Shown piece by piece: positions 36,222 to 44,908 of a DNA stretch of 64,000 nt. The stretch is taken from positions 1 through 64,000 of the forward strand of contig CALEWH010000006.1 in NCBI GenBank assembly GCA_937925475.1. Direction: 5' to 3'. The notes beneath the pieces were generated by a model that was not told the origin of the DNA, did not search any database, and saw only the letters and a list, made by a program, of their open reading frames with translations. Within the stretch, counting starts at the first letter, position 1; each line of letters starts with the position of its first letter. The stretch is from an uncultured Clostridia bacterium. Its GTDB lineage: Bacteria > Bacillota > Clostridia > Christensenellales > UBA1242. Both the position numbers and the translations under genes were made by a program.

Positions 36222-36233
36222 TAGTTTTTATGA

Positions 36234-37784
36234 CTATTTAGGCGAAACATTGTCGCTAACAAGCAATAAAACTTCGGCAGTAGCGATTGCATCGTTGATT
36301 GCACGGTGGGCATTGTCGAGATTTACGCCCAGTCTTGTGGCAATACTTTTCAAGTTGAATGTCTTTGCACCCTTAACTTCTTTGCGTGCAAGATACAACG
36401 CATCGACTTGACGATTGTTGAACTTGTAGCCCATATGAGTGCCCGCCTTGTTTAAAAATTTGTAGTCGAAATCGATATTGTAAGCGACAAGCACACAACC
36501 ATGACAGAACTTGTAAAAGTCTGGGATAATATCGGATATTGGGTGTGCGTCCTTAACCATTGCATTTGTGATGTTTGTGATTTGAGTTATCTCACTGCTG
36601 ATAAGTTCTTTGGGCTTGACAAAACACGAAAAAGTCTCTATCAACTTGCCTTCTCGCACTTTGACCGCACCTATTTCGATAATCTCGCATGTTTGATAAT
36701 CAAGTCCAGTGGTTTCGAAGTCGAACACAACCACATCGTTTTGTTTTAAAAACTCGTTTACTGGTCGCTCAACCATCAAAAAGTTTTCTTGTGTAGGATT
36801 GATATATGGCTCGGGTTTTACAAAAACATAACTACTTGGACATGTCTTTTCTTTTACTTCTTTTTCTTTAATTTGTGGCAAAGTACACTCGCTTATGCCC
36901 TTTACTCGCACACTCAAATTGTTGTTGTAGGACTCAACACTGCCCACAATAACTATATTGTCACCATCACCAACTTCTTCTATTTTTTCACCATCATTTT
37001 TAGACGGAAAATATGTACAGTTTATGGTGCTATCGTCATATTTTAGAGCAAACTTGTAAAAATATCTTTCTTCACCATTGGGATTGGTTTTGGTCTTTTT
37101 CAAATATGATTTTTTCAAAAAGTAGTTTACGACACCGCCGACTTCGACATGTTCCATTTCAGTAGAAATAGCCTTTATCGGCAAAACAGCATTTGCTATT
37201 TCTGGCCCGAAAAGATGTTTTACATTTTCGACCTTGTACTCACTGTACACAGGCATTTCTTCGTAGTATTGTTCTTCAATTTCTCTTTCTTTTTCTGCCA
37301 AAATATCGTTTGCATTTACGCCCGCACTTTCACTTAACAAAACTTTAAACGATGCAAAAAAGTATTTTTCACACTCTGTTTCGATTTTGCGTGCAATATT
37401 TTGCGACATATAGTGGTCATACAAATCTTTTTTCAAAAGAATAGTGACAAGCACATTGTTGTTTTCGATAGAAACATCAATGTCTTTCTTTTCAAAACCT
37501 AGCACACTAGCGTCCCCGCTAAACACACGATAAACAAGATTTTTGATAGCGTCTTCGTCAAGATAGGATTTTGAAAGTTTGACTTCGACATCGATTTCGT
37601 CTTTATAAAACCGCTTTATAAGGGCGATTATTTCATCTTTATTTTTTTGATAAAGAGCAGGATAATCGTACACAAATCTGAAAGTATTTACATTTCTCTC
37701 TTTATCATAAACAACACCTACAAGTTTTAACTTCCTGTAAGTGTTGTTGGTTTGTTTATTAATATACTCTAAAAGTTCGTCCAT
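36234..37784 (-). CDS. PolC-like protein lacking the polymerase and PHP domains
   Basis: At the normal polC position (rseP-polC-rimP) but only 516 residues instead of about 1430. Domains: PolC N-terminal region (about 1-210), OB fold (about 213-300) resembling the PolC nucleic-acid-binding domain, a 50-residue linker, and a DEDDh 3'-5' exonuclease (351-510) with FDFETTG (D355, E357), NIDFD (D440) and HRAIND (H493, D498), all catalytic residues intact. The PHP halves that flank the exonuclease in PolC are absent and the gene stops cleanly after the exonuclease, so it is a rearranged protein rather than a simple truncation. Probably a free-standing proofreading or repair nuclease. Good RBS (AGGT). 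Confidence 0.82.
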   Translation of the reverse strand: MDELLEYINKQTNNTYRKLKLVGVVYDKERNVNTFRFVYDYPALYQKNKDEIIALIKRFYKDEIDVEVKLSKSYLDEDAIKNLVYRVFSGDASVLGFEKKDIDVSIENNNVLVTILLKKDLYDHYMSQNIARKIETECEKYFFASFKVLLSESAGVNANDILAEKEREIEEQYYEEMPVYSEYKVENVKHLFGPEIANAVLPIKAISTEMEHVEVGGVVNYFLKKSYLKKTKTNPNGEERYFYKFALKYDDSTINCTYFPSKNDGEKIEEVGDGDNIVIVGSVESYNNNLSVRVKGISECTLPQIKEKEVKEKTCPSSYVFVKPEPYINPTQENFLMVERPVNEFLKQNDVVVFDFETTGLDYQTCEIIEIGAVKVREGKLIETFSCFVKPKELISSEITQITNITNAMVKDAHPISDIIPDFYKFCHGCVLVAYNIDFDYKFLNKAGTHMGYKFNNRQVDALYLARKEVKGAKTFNLKSIATRLGVNLDNAHRAINDAIATAEVLLLVSDNVSPK

Positions 37785-37789
37785 AGTAT

Positions 37790-38893
37790 TTACCTAAAAA
37801 CCACCATTTGTAAAAAGTCGACCAGTATAACAAAAGCAAAAAGCACAATAATCCCCACTGTGTGTATTTTCGCTTCGATGTCCTTATTAACTGGCTTATG
37901 TCTAATCGCTTCGATTAGCACAAACACGATTCTTGCACCATCGAGAGCGGGGATTGGAAGCAGATTAAACACAGCAAGATTGACAGCAATAAGTGGAATT
38001 AGAAGTAGCAGATTAAGCATACTTTGGCTACTTGCCTTAGCTATTTGCGTAACAGTCGTAATCGGCCCGCCAATATCTCGAAGTCCATACTGACCGATGA
38101 GAAGTTTGCCAAGGATAACAAGGCACTCCCAAGCAAGTTCGAAAGCAAACGGAACCGCTTTAAGAAGCGATTTTCCAAATGAATAGTTGTGGTATGCAGT
38201 GGTCACGCCAATTTGGTATCCGGTGACAGGAGTGCCATCGTCGTTTGTGATAACAACGCCGTTTTCGTCTGTCAATTCGACCAATTTTTTGTAAACTGGC
38301 ACTTCAATGGTTTGTTTTTTGCCATCAACCACACGCTCGACAGTAAGAACTATCTTTGTAGTGTCGTCGTTTACCTTTGAAGTAAGTCCACGAAAACCGC
38401 CGTTTAGAAAGGTCGATTTTTTCCCATCAATGCGAGTAACAACATCGCCCACTCTAAGGTCGTTTGTATTCCCCGGCGTAACACTTGTAATCTCCGATTG
38501 TCCGCTTCCCACAACAGAAAGCAAAATTACACAAAAAAGTATTGCAGACAAGAAATTGAACAATGCCCCGCTAGCAAGCACGATAACGCGTTTCCACCAC
38601 GCTTGATTATTGAAAGCATTTGGGTCGGTGTCTTCTTCGTCTTCGCCAAAAGCACAATAGCCACCAAGTGGAATAAGTCTTATCGCAAAAACTTCGCCAT
38701 TTTTCTTGGTTTTCTTAAACAGAGCCTTGCCAAAGCCTATGGAGAACTCGTAAATTTTAAATTTGAAAATTTTTCCTGCGGTATAGTGACCAAATTCGTG
38801 CACAGTAATCATAAACATCAAAATTACGATAGCAAGCACGATGTAAAGAAAACTCATCATAACCGAAGAGAAACTGCCTAACAATGATATCAA
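37790..38893 (-). CDS. rseP: Site-2 intramembrane protease RseP/RasP
   Basis: Zinc protease that releases membrane-bound anti-sigma factors and clears signal peptides. First membrane segment ends in HEFGH (H32, E33, H36), a PDZ domain occupies about 125-210, and NLLPIPALDGAR gives the third zinc ligand. 367 residues. It starts with TTG at 38893, supported by AGGAG 7 bases upstream. Lies between cdsA and the polC-like gene; dxr, normally between cdsA and rseP, is missing. Confidence 0.94.
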   Translation of the reverse strand: MISLLGSFSSVMMSFLYIVLAIVILMFMITVHEFGHYTAGKIFKFKIYEFSIGFGKALFKKTKKNGEVFAIRLIPLGGYCAFGEDEEDTDPNAFNNQAWWKRVIVLASGALFNFLSAILFCVILLSVVGSGQSEITSVTPGNTNDLRVGDVVTRIDGKKSTFLNGGFRGLTSKVNDDTTKIVLTVERVVDGKKQTIEVPVYKKLVELTDENGVVITNDDGTPVTGYQIGVTTAYHNYSFGKSLLKAVPFAFELAWECLVILGKLLIGQYGLRDIGGPITTVTQIAKASSQSMLNLLLLIPLIAVNLAVFNLLPIPALDGARIVFVLIEAIRHKPVNKDIEAKIHTVGIIVLFAFVILVDFLQMVVFR

Positions 38894-38903
38894 AACACTA
38901 CTC

Positions 38904-39851
38904 CTAAATTAGAAATAACATAAAAATTAATACAAAGAATGAGTTGAAGATAAGAGCGTCTACTCTATCCATAACCCCGCCATGACCAGGGAAAATAGTT
39001 CCGTAGTCCTTAACGCGTGCATGGCGTTTGAGAGCGCTGGCAAAAAGGTCTCCAAATTGACTAATAACAGACCCTAGTATGCCTAGAACTACTATATGCC
39101 AAACTTGTCCACCAATAGCACTAAAAGCCACAACAAACGACTTGTTAGTGATAAAAATTAGATATAGTAGCAATGCGCTAACCACACCACCAAATAGTCC
39201 ACCTACGCTACCACTAATGGTTTTGTTTGGACTAATGCGCGGACAAAGTTTTGGCCCACGAAGCGAACTTCCTACAAGATATGCAAAGGTGTCAGTACAA
39301 ATTGTGCACACCACAGCAAGAAGTAACACAAACAAAGTAAGATTCTTTGTATCACTCTCAATAGCGATAAGGTTAGGTAGTTCGGACAAGTGGTTTAACA
39401 TTATTAGCGACATAAATAGTAGGCTTGGATAAAACACCAAAAACAATGTATTAAAGCCCTTTTCATAAGCATATGACGACCTTTTAACACCGCTCAAACC
39501 ATATTTTTCCATTTCAGCATCAGTGGTCTTTTTCATAAGTAGTGTAATCAAAAATACTACAAAGAAATATAGAATAATCACACCAAGAAGTGCCACCATA
39601 TAATATTGCCAAGTAAGTTGTTTTTTAATAAGAACTATACACGCAATATACATCACCGCAGGGATACTGCCAGCGACCGCAATGTGCGGATATCTTTTAA
39701 AGCGTTCCATTACGCGCGCAACTTCTACACAGCCCATAACTGCAAGACCCGCGAAAAGCAAGTCAAACACATAAAGTGTAAGCGCTCTTGACACAAACGC
39801 AAGCACAAGTGCAAGCGTAATAAAAACACTAGTTATTAGTCTTTTTTTCAT
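38904..39851 (-). CDS. cdsA: Phosphatidate cytidylyltransferase
   Basis: Makes CDP-diacylglycerol, the branch point of phospholipid synthesis. About eight membrane segments and the family signature near the C-terminus (SALKRHARVKDYG...PGHGGVMDR) with the metal-binding Asp. 315 residues, slightly longer than usual. Overlaps the uppS 3' end by 23 bases; AGGAAG lies before its ATG inside uppS. Confidence 0.95.
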   Translation of the reverse strand: MKKRLITSVFITLALVLAFVSRALTLYVFDLLFAGLAVMGCVEVARVMERFKRYPHIAVAGSIPAVMYIACIVLIKKQLTWQYYMVALLGVIILYFFVVFLITLLMKKTTDAEMEKYGLSGVKRSSYAYEKGFNTLFLVFYPSLLFMSLIMLNHLSELPNLIAIESDTKNLTLFVLLLAVVCTICTDTFAYLVGSSLRGPKLCPRISPNKTISGSVGGLFGGVVSALLLYLIFITNKSFVVAFSAIGGQVWHIVVLGILGSVISQFGDLFASALKRHARVKDYGTIFPGHGGVMDRVDALIFNSFFVLIFMLFLI

Positions 39852-40557
39852 TTTTATCTTCCTTTATCGCACCAAAACGGCGATTTCTTTTGTTATAACT
39901 TTTTAATGCTTTGTAAAGTTGTTTTTTGTGAAAATCCGGCCAAAGAGTATGTGGAAAATACAACTCGCTGTACGCCATTTGCCACAACATAAAGTTGCTT
40001 ATTCGAAGTTCGCCACTAGTGCGCACGACAAAGTCTGGATATGGCAAACCCGCTGTATACAAGTGGTTTTCAAAGACCTTTTTGTCGACACTGCTAATGC
40101 CTTCTTGCACGATACTATTTACTGCCCTTAATATGTCGTCATGACCACCATAGTTTATGCCCATATTGAGTATCATCTTGTCGTTTTTGCTAGTCGCTTC
40201 TATCATACGATTTGTATTGTCGACCAGATTGTCAGGAAACTTTGTGTAGTCGCCCATTATCCTTACTTTGATGCCCATTCGATTAAACTTTGCTTGCTTT
40301 TCATCGTCGAAAAAGTTTGCAAAAAGTTCAAATAGTCCATCAAGTTCGGGCTGTGGTCTGTTCCAGTTTTCTGTGGAAAACCCAAACACGCTCACAACAC
40401 CAATGTTTAGTCGGGCACACTCGTCGATTATCTCTTCTAAGGTCTTCACCCCTGCCCTATGCCCAAACATCCTTGGCAGTCCGCGTTTTTTTGCCCACCT
40501 TCCATTTCCGTCAATTATAAATGCAATATGTTTTGGCAATTTTTCAAATTTAGTCAT
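39829..40557 (-). CDS. uppS: Undecaprenyl diphosphate synthase (cis-prenyltransferase)
   Basis: Extends farnesyl diphosphate with eight isopentenyl units to the C55 lipid carrier for wall synthesis. Signature DGNGRW near the N-terminus with the catalytic Asp, FSTENW, and the C-terminal RTSGE(L)RISNF motif. About 242 residues. ATG at 40557 with GGAG 5 bases upstream is chosen over a GTG at 40563. It needs FPP, whose synthesis genes are not in this window. Confidence 0.95.
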   Translation of the reverse strand: MTKFEKLPKHIAFIIDGNGRWAKKRGLPRMFGHRAGVKTLEEIIDECARLNIGVVSVFGFSTENWNRPQPELDGLFELFANFFDDEKQAKFNRMGIKVRIMGDYTKFPDNLVDNTNRMIEATSKNDKMILNMGINYGGHDDILRAVNSIVQEGISSVDKKVFENHLYTAGLPYPDFVVRTSGELRISNFMLWQMAYSELYFPHTLWPDFHKKQLYKALKSYNKRNRRFGAIKEDKNEKKTNN

Positions 40558-40613
40558 ACTCACTCCACTTTTTTATTTGCCGTCTTTCGTATATTGAGCA
40601 CAACTATGCGCCT

Positions 40614-41183
40614 TTACACTTCCATTATGTCTTTTACTTTATTTGCACAAAGTTTGTCTATTTTTGCAATGTTGTCGTCAATAGTCTTTTGTACATCTTT
40701 TTCTAGTCTGTCATAATCGTCTTCGGTGATGTCCGAATTTTTCTTCATTGTCTTAAACGCATCAAGTGTATCACGACGCGCATTTCTTACGACAACTTTT
40801 GTGCTCTCAGTAAGTTTGTTTACTTCTTTGCAAAGTTCTTTACGGCGTTCCTCTGTAAGTTGGGGGAATACAAGTCTTATGACTCTTCCATCATCACTAG
40901 GATTTACACCAAGATTGGCAGACTCAATCGCTTTGGACACATTTTTAAGTTGGGATATATCCCACACACTTACTAGCACCATTCGCGCTTCTGGCACACT
41001 TACTGTCGCCATTTGACTTATAGGTGTCATTGTTCCATAATAGTCCACCATAACTCTCTCAACTATGCGCGGATTGGCTCTGCCCGCCCTTATTTGCAAC
41101 AACTCGTCACAATAATGGTCGATTGATTTGTCAATCATTCCTTTCATATCGTCTAAATATAATTCTACTTCTTCGTTGTACAT
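40614..41183 (-). CDS. frr: Ribosome recycling factor
   Basis: Splits post-termination ribosomes with EF-G. The RAGRANP block, the VSIPEAR-like SVPEARMVL, and the helical EERRKELCKEVNK region are diagnostic. 189 residues; start at 41183 with AAGGTGGG upstream. It begins the frr-uppS-cdsA-rseP-polC-like operon. The usual upstream partner pyrH is absent. Confidence 0.95.
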   Translation of the reverse strand: MYNEEVELYLDDMKGMIDKSIDHYCDELLQIRAGRANPRIVERVMVDYYGTMTPISQMATVSVPEARMVLVSVWDISQLKNVSKAIESANLGVNPSDDGRVIRLVFPQLTEERRKELCKEVNKLTESTKVVVRNARRDTLDAFKTMKKNSDITEDDYDRLEKDVQKTIDDNIAKIDKLCANKVKDIMEV

Positions 41184-41206
41184 ACTTCCCACCTTAATAT
41201 AAATAT

Positions 41207-41235
41207 ATAATATATATTACTAAATAAAGTTACAA
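41207..41235 (-). promoter_or_regulatory. Promoter of the frr operon
   Basis: Minus strand TTGTAA (41230-41235), 17-base spacer, TATTAT (41207-41212), about 23 bases before the ATG. An alternative TTGCTA/TAATAT pair overlaps it. Confidence 0.6.
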
Positions 41236-41271
41236 TTAGCAAATAATTAATCCACAAAAGTCCCACGACCT

Positions 41272-41285
41272 TACATTTTTTTACA
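41272..41285. repeat. Intergenic TGTA-A7-TGTA motif, copy 2
   Basis: Same 14-mer as at 15862 and 59316. Here it lies about 36 bases upstream of the frr -35, in the gap between frr and the next gene's terminator. Confidence 0.5.
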
Positions 41286-41293
41286 TAAAAATA

Positions 41294-41319
41294 AAAAAGA
41301 CCTTGTATTAGGTCTTTTT
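41294..41319 (-). terminator. Terminator after the 529-residue gene
   Basis: A 10-bp perfect stem (41294-41303 with 41310-41319, 6-base loop) with an A-run that gives TTTTT on the minus strand. It makes the unknown gene a separate transcription unit from frr. Confidence 0.85.
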
Positions 41320-41328
41320 CAATAATTG

Positions 41329-42918
41329 CTATGCAGGATACTTATTTGCAAAATCAAAAATATTAATTACTACTCGATACATTTGCGATTCTTGAGTAAA
41401 CAATATGCTAATAGAGTATGTAGGTTCACAATAATCTCCACTATAATTATCAACCGAATAGTTTGTATTATCGTATTTAAAATATGATTCTTCAGTATCA
41501 ACTTCAGTGTTAAAATTATATGTATTAATCAACAAGCTTGAGTAAGTATCATTAGAAAATTGTTTTTTATACTCAGTTTGCCTATTAATCATGGCTTCTA
41601 CTGCCTTTTTTACATAATCCAAATAAGCTTGTGTCTTTGTTGATACAATAGTTTCGTCTACACCAAGCTCTTCTACAGTATAAATATCGATATTACTACT
41701 TTGGAATTCGGCCAATGTATAAGCATTAACTTTTGTTTTAATAGCGTTTAAAAATCTAGCATCTAAAGAAGCAAAATCTTCCTCAATAACTGCGCAATAA
41801 AATTTTTCGTCACTATCACTATAACTATGAACAAATCTGTTTGTAAATATCAACGCTTTGTTCTCTATTAAAGCTTTTGCATTTTTAGACAATTCTACAA
41901 AATTTTTGATATCAGTTTTACTTTCTTTGAAAACTTCAAAACCTCTAACTTTTGTCTTGTAATCATTAAACAATTCAGCTATTTTTGAATCTTTATTATC
42001 ACCAGTATACTTTGATTCTATATAATCACTACTTATAAAATTTAAGTTATTTATATTATCAGTAACATTACCTTTGGCTATGTATTGTAAACTGTTGTCA
42101 TATGATGATTTTACATCACTAAAATTAAGATTGTTGTTAATAAATTTTTCATATAAATTGTTTGCTTCAACTAATGTATTTGCAACATGATTATAATTAA
42201 GATCATAAAACTCGTTAGTTTTAAAATTATAACTAATTGCACCCATATTTAAAATATATACCGAGTCTTCTGCTTCACTATCATTAGGATAAACCAATCC
42301 TGACAATAATGCTATACTAAGAACATTTTCATTAGTATCATCCAATTCTACGATAAACTTTGTGTTACTCTTAATGTAGTCTTCATAAGGCTTAACACCA
42401 TAACAATTTTTGTAATCTTTATCATATCCTTGTTCAAGCACTAAGTAATTATTTTTATAGTAAACCGACCCGAATACTCTATCTTCAGAAGTTTCGATAG
42501 TATCGCCATATGTATAAGCATATGTTTTACCCAACTCCATCTTGTCGTTTCCTGTAAGAGACAAGATACCATTTAACATTCCAAATGGATATAAAATATT
42601 GTCGTCAATTTCTGTAAAAAATTTTTCACATGACATAGCAAAACTATATTCTACTCCATCTCTTGGATAATCAAAATACGACAAAGATGAAGAAGTAATA
42701 GTGTTGTTTACTGCGCCTTGACCATTAAGCGCCTTAGCCAACTTTGCATTTGCACTTACATATTTGTCATTTGCTTGTTCTACAAGAGAAGCTACTTTTT
42801 CTATAGTTAAATCTTTTCCTTTATCTTTACCCTTTATTATTGTATAAACGGTAAAACCAGCAACTGCTAAAAACAAAACAGTTAGTATTACAGCTAAAAT
42901 CTTTTTACTTTTACTCAT
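41329..42918 (-). CDS. Membrane-anchored protein of unknown function
   Basis: 529 residues with one N-terminal transmembrane segment (about 7-28) after a Lys-rich start, and a long extracellular part rich in Asn, Asp, Tyr, Ser and Thr. Helical segments rich in Lys/Ala and a beta-rich C-terminus are seen, but no catalytic motif, lipobox or sortase signal. I do not recognise the family. It sits between frr and tsf, where pyrH normally lies, with its own consensus promoter, very strong TGGAGG RBS and terminator. It could be a surface or wall-associated factor. Its Asn/Tyr-rich composition differs from the housekeeping neighbours, suggesting a lineage-specific insertion. Confidence 0.82.
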   Translation of the reverse strand: MSKSKKILAVILTVLFLAVAGFTVYTIIKGKDKGKDLTIEKVASLVEQANDKYVSANAKLAKALNGQGAVNNTITSSSLSYFDYPRDGVEYSFAMSCEKFFTEIDDNILYPFGMLNGILSLTGNDKMELGKTYAYTYGDTIETSEDRVFGSVYYKNNYLVLEQGYDKDYKNCYGVKPYEDYIKSNTKFIVELDDTNENVLSIALLSGLVYPNDSEAEDSVYILNMGAISYNFKTNEFYDLNYNHVANTLVEANNLYEKFINNNLNFSDVKSSYDNSLQYIAKGNVTDNINNLNFISSDYIESKYTGDNKDSKIAELFNDYKTKVRGFEVFKESKTDIKNFVELSKNAKALIENKALIFTNRFVHSYSDSDEKFYCAVIEEDFASLDARFLNAIKTKVNAYTLAEFQSSNIDIYTVEELGVDETIVSTKTQAYLDYVKKAVEAMINRQTEYKKQFSNDTYSSLLINTYNFNTEVDTEESYFKYDNTNYSVDNYSGDYCEPTYSISILFTQESQMYRVVINIFDFANKYPA

Positions 42919-42938
42919 TTGTAACCTCCATTTTTAAA

Positions 42939-42967
42939 ATGATAGTATTTCTATATTTTTTTGTCAA
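42939..42967 (-). promoter_or_regulatory. Promoter of the 529-residue gene
   Basis: Minus strand TTGACA (42962-42967, full consensus), 17-base spacer, TATCAT (42939-42944), 21 bases before the ATG. Confidence 0.8.
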
Positions 42968-43147
42968 ATTAAAATGGCAATAAATGTAATAGTTTAATGT
43001 TTTTTGTAGAATCAAAAGTGATAAAGCAATTAATATACTCTACTTAGTGCTTAGTGTACGGCCAGTGTGTGACAAGTCCTTAATCTACTCACAAGTTTAT
43101 AAGTTGTTGATGCAAAATGGCAAGAAACCAGCTAGACAAGGAAAATA
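42968..43147. other. Unexplained intergenic stretch between tsf and the 529-residue gene
   Basis: The tsf-side gap is 326 bases. On the plus strand a frame stays open from about 42991 to the stop at 43143-43145 (about 50 codons, no good start), ending in a basic tail and followed directly by a bidirectional terminator hairpin. A weak plus-strand promoter-like pair (TTGTCA near 42961, TGTAAT 18 bases on) faces this way. It may be a small RNA or a gene remnant. I see no tRNA. Confidence 0.3.
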
Positions 43148-43195
43148 AAAAAATCAATGCAGACAAATAATTGTGCGTGACTGCATTGATTTTTT
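43148..43195. terminator. tsf terminator, symmetrical
   Basis: A 15-bp perfect stem (43148-43162 with 43181-43195, 18-base loop) with A-runs and T-runs on both sides, so it can terminate in both directions. It closes rpsB-tsf. Confidence 0.85.
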
Positions 43196-43244
43196 ATAAT
43201 GATTTTATAATGACGCCATAACTTGACGCATATATTTTTTTAGA

Positions 43245-43889
43245 CTATTTTGTTTGAGCCATAACTTCTTCTACAAAGTTGTCACTACGCTTAACAAGTC
43301 CTTCACCCATCTCATAACGAGTAAATCTTCTGATTGTGATTTTCTCGCCGATAGTAAGAATAGCATCGTTTAGAAGAGCTGTAATAGTTTTGTCTGGCTC
43401 TTTAACATATGCTTGGTCAAGAAGACAGTTGTCTTCGTAGAATTTCTTAATACGACCTTCAACCATTTTCTCGATAATTTTTTCTGGTTTGCCTTCATTT
43501 AGGGCTTGTGCTTTAAGGATTTCTTTTTCGTGTTCTAGCACATTTGCAGGAACTTCGTCACGGCTTACATACTCAGGGCGAGCAGCGGCGATTTGAAGAG
43601 CAATGTTTTTGCAGAACTCCAAAAATTTGTCTGATTTTGCTACGAAGTCTGTTTCGCAGTTTACTTCAAGCAAAACGCCTATTTTTCCACCCATATGGAT
43701 GTACGAATATACTACACCTTCTGCGGCGATACGGTCAGCCTTTTTAGCAGCAGCGGCAATACCTTTTTCTCTCAACCATTCGGTCGCTTTATCAAGGTCG
43801 CCATCAGTCGCTACAAGTGCTTTTTTGCAGTCCATAATACCTGCGTTGGTGCGTTTTCTCAATTTAACAATGTCGTCAGTTGTAAACAT
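43245..43889 (-). CDS. tsf: Translation elongation factor Ts
   Basis: Nucleotide exchange factor for EF-Tu. Signature blocks [16 protein letters not shown] near residue 10, [24 protein letters not shown], and the core [20 protein letters not shown] are typical. 214 residues, a short Firmicutes-like form with one core subdomain. AAGGAG RBS. Downstream of rpsB by 18 bases. Confidence 0.96.
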   Translation of the reverse strand: MFTTDDIVKLRKRTNAGIMDCKKALVATDGDLDKATEWLREKGIAAAAKKADRIAAEGVVYSYIHMGGKIGVLLEVNCETDFVAKSDKFLEFCKNIALQIAAARPEYVSRDEVPANVLEHEKEILKAQALNEGKPEKIIEKMVEGRIKKFYEDNCLLDQAYVKEPDKTITALLNDAILTIGEKITIRRFTRYEMGEGLVKRSDNFVEEVMAQTK

Positions 43890-43907
43890 ATACTATCTCC
43901 TTAAAAA

Positions 43908-44669
43908 TTATTCTTCTACTTTTTCAGTAGCAGGAACTTCTGCTTCAACAGGTGCTGTTTCTTCATCTGTAACTAGTGCAGGGGCTACGCCTTCTTTTGC
44001 TTCGATTACAGCGTTTGCCATTGCTGCGGCAATAAGTTGAACCGCGCGGATTGCGTCGTCATTGCCTGGGATAACATAATCTACTTGATCTGGATCACAG
44101 TTTGTATCAATAAGTCCTACAATAGGAATGTTTAGAGCGTGCGCTTCTTGTACTGCAATGTGCTCTTTCTTTGTGTCTACGATAAACATAACATCTGGAA
44201 GTTTGGTCATATCTTTGATACCACCAAGGTTCTTCTCAAGTTTGTCTCTCTCAGCCTTCAACTTAATTACTTCTTTCTTAGGAAGCAAGTTAAACTCGCC
44301 TACCTTCTCCATAGTGTTAAGTTTGTTTAGGCGCTCAATACGGCTACGGATAGTCTTAAAGTTTGTAAGTGTACCACCCAACCAACGAGAGTTGATGTAA
44401 TACATTCCACATCTTTTTGCTTCGTCCTCGATTGCTTTTTGAGCTTGTTTTTTAGTACCTACGAATAGGATTGTTTTGCCTTGACTTGCCATCTCTTTTA
44501 TATAATCGTATGCTTTGTCAACCAAAACTGCTGTGTCTTCTAGATTGATGATATGAATATCATTTCTAGCTGTGAAAATGTATGGAGCCATTTTTGGGTT
44601 CCATTTGCGAGTTTGATGTCCAAAATGAACACCAGCCTCAAGTAGTTGCTTCATTGAAATTACTGACAT
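43908..44669 (-). CDS. rpsB: 30S ribosomal protein S2
   Basis: Small-subunit protein. Conserved start [44 protein letters not shown] and PGNDDAIRA. 253 residues. The start at 44669 follows an AAGGAGG site, discarding a 10-residue extension. It has a short Glu/Ala/Pro-rich tail. It leads the rpsB-tsf operon, with a promoter and about 105-base leader. Confidence 0.97.
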   Translation of the reverse strand: MSVISMKQLLEAGVHFGHQTRKWNPKMAPYIFTARNDIHIINLEDTAVLVDKAYDYIKEMASQGKTILFVGTKKQAQKAIEDEAKRCGMYYINSRWLGGTLTNFKTIRSRIERLNKLNTMEKVGEFNLLPKKEVIKLKAERDKLEKNLGGIKDMTKLPDVMFIVDTKKEHIAVQEAHALNIPIVGLIDTNCDPDQVDYVIPGNDDAIRAVQLIAAAMANAVIEAKEGVAPALVTDEETAPVEAEVPATEKVEE

Positions 44670-44776
44670 ATTTTCCTCCTTGTTTTTATTCCTCCCCAAT
44701 CCCTTAAAACTCTCCTTCCCACCATACAGGCAACAGGAATTTGATAGGACGGGTGTGTAGTGTTTCTATGAAACCG
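44670..44776 (-). promoter_or_regulatory. rpsB leader, possible ribosomal-protein autoregulatory element
   Basis: About 105 bases between the rpsB promoter and its start. It includes a GTTTC-ATA-GAAAC hairpin near the 5' end and a longer TTCC...GGAA pairing. Long leaders before rpsB are known sites of S2 feedback in other bacteria, but I cannot match a known class here. Confidence 0.4.
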
Positions 44777-44781
44777 TGCCT

Positions 44782-44810
44782 AGTGTATCATATTTTTTCG
44801 CCTTTTACAA
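44782..44810 (-). promoter_or_regulatory. Promoter of rpsB-tsf
   Basis: Minus strand TTGTAA (44805-44810), 17-base spacer, TACACT (44782-44787), about 110 bases before rpsB. Confidence 0.6.
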
Positions 44811-44853
44811 GTTATTTTTTAAATATATTTTATAAAAATATAAAAAACAAAAA

Positions 44854-44871
44854 AGATGGCTCGTGCCACCT
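44854..44871 (-). terminator. Terminator after the DUF1292 gene
   Basis: A 7-bp stem with one G-U pair and a 4-base loop, followed by TTTTTTG and T-rich sequence on the minus strand. It separates the Fe-S/ruvX group from rpsB. Confidence 0.75.
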
Positions 44872-44908
44872 TTAAAATCAAAATCTAAACTAAACAAAAT
44901 ATCAAATA

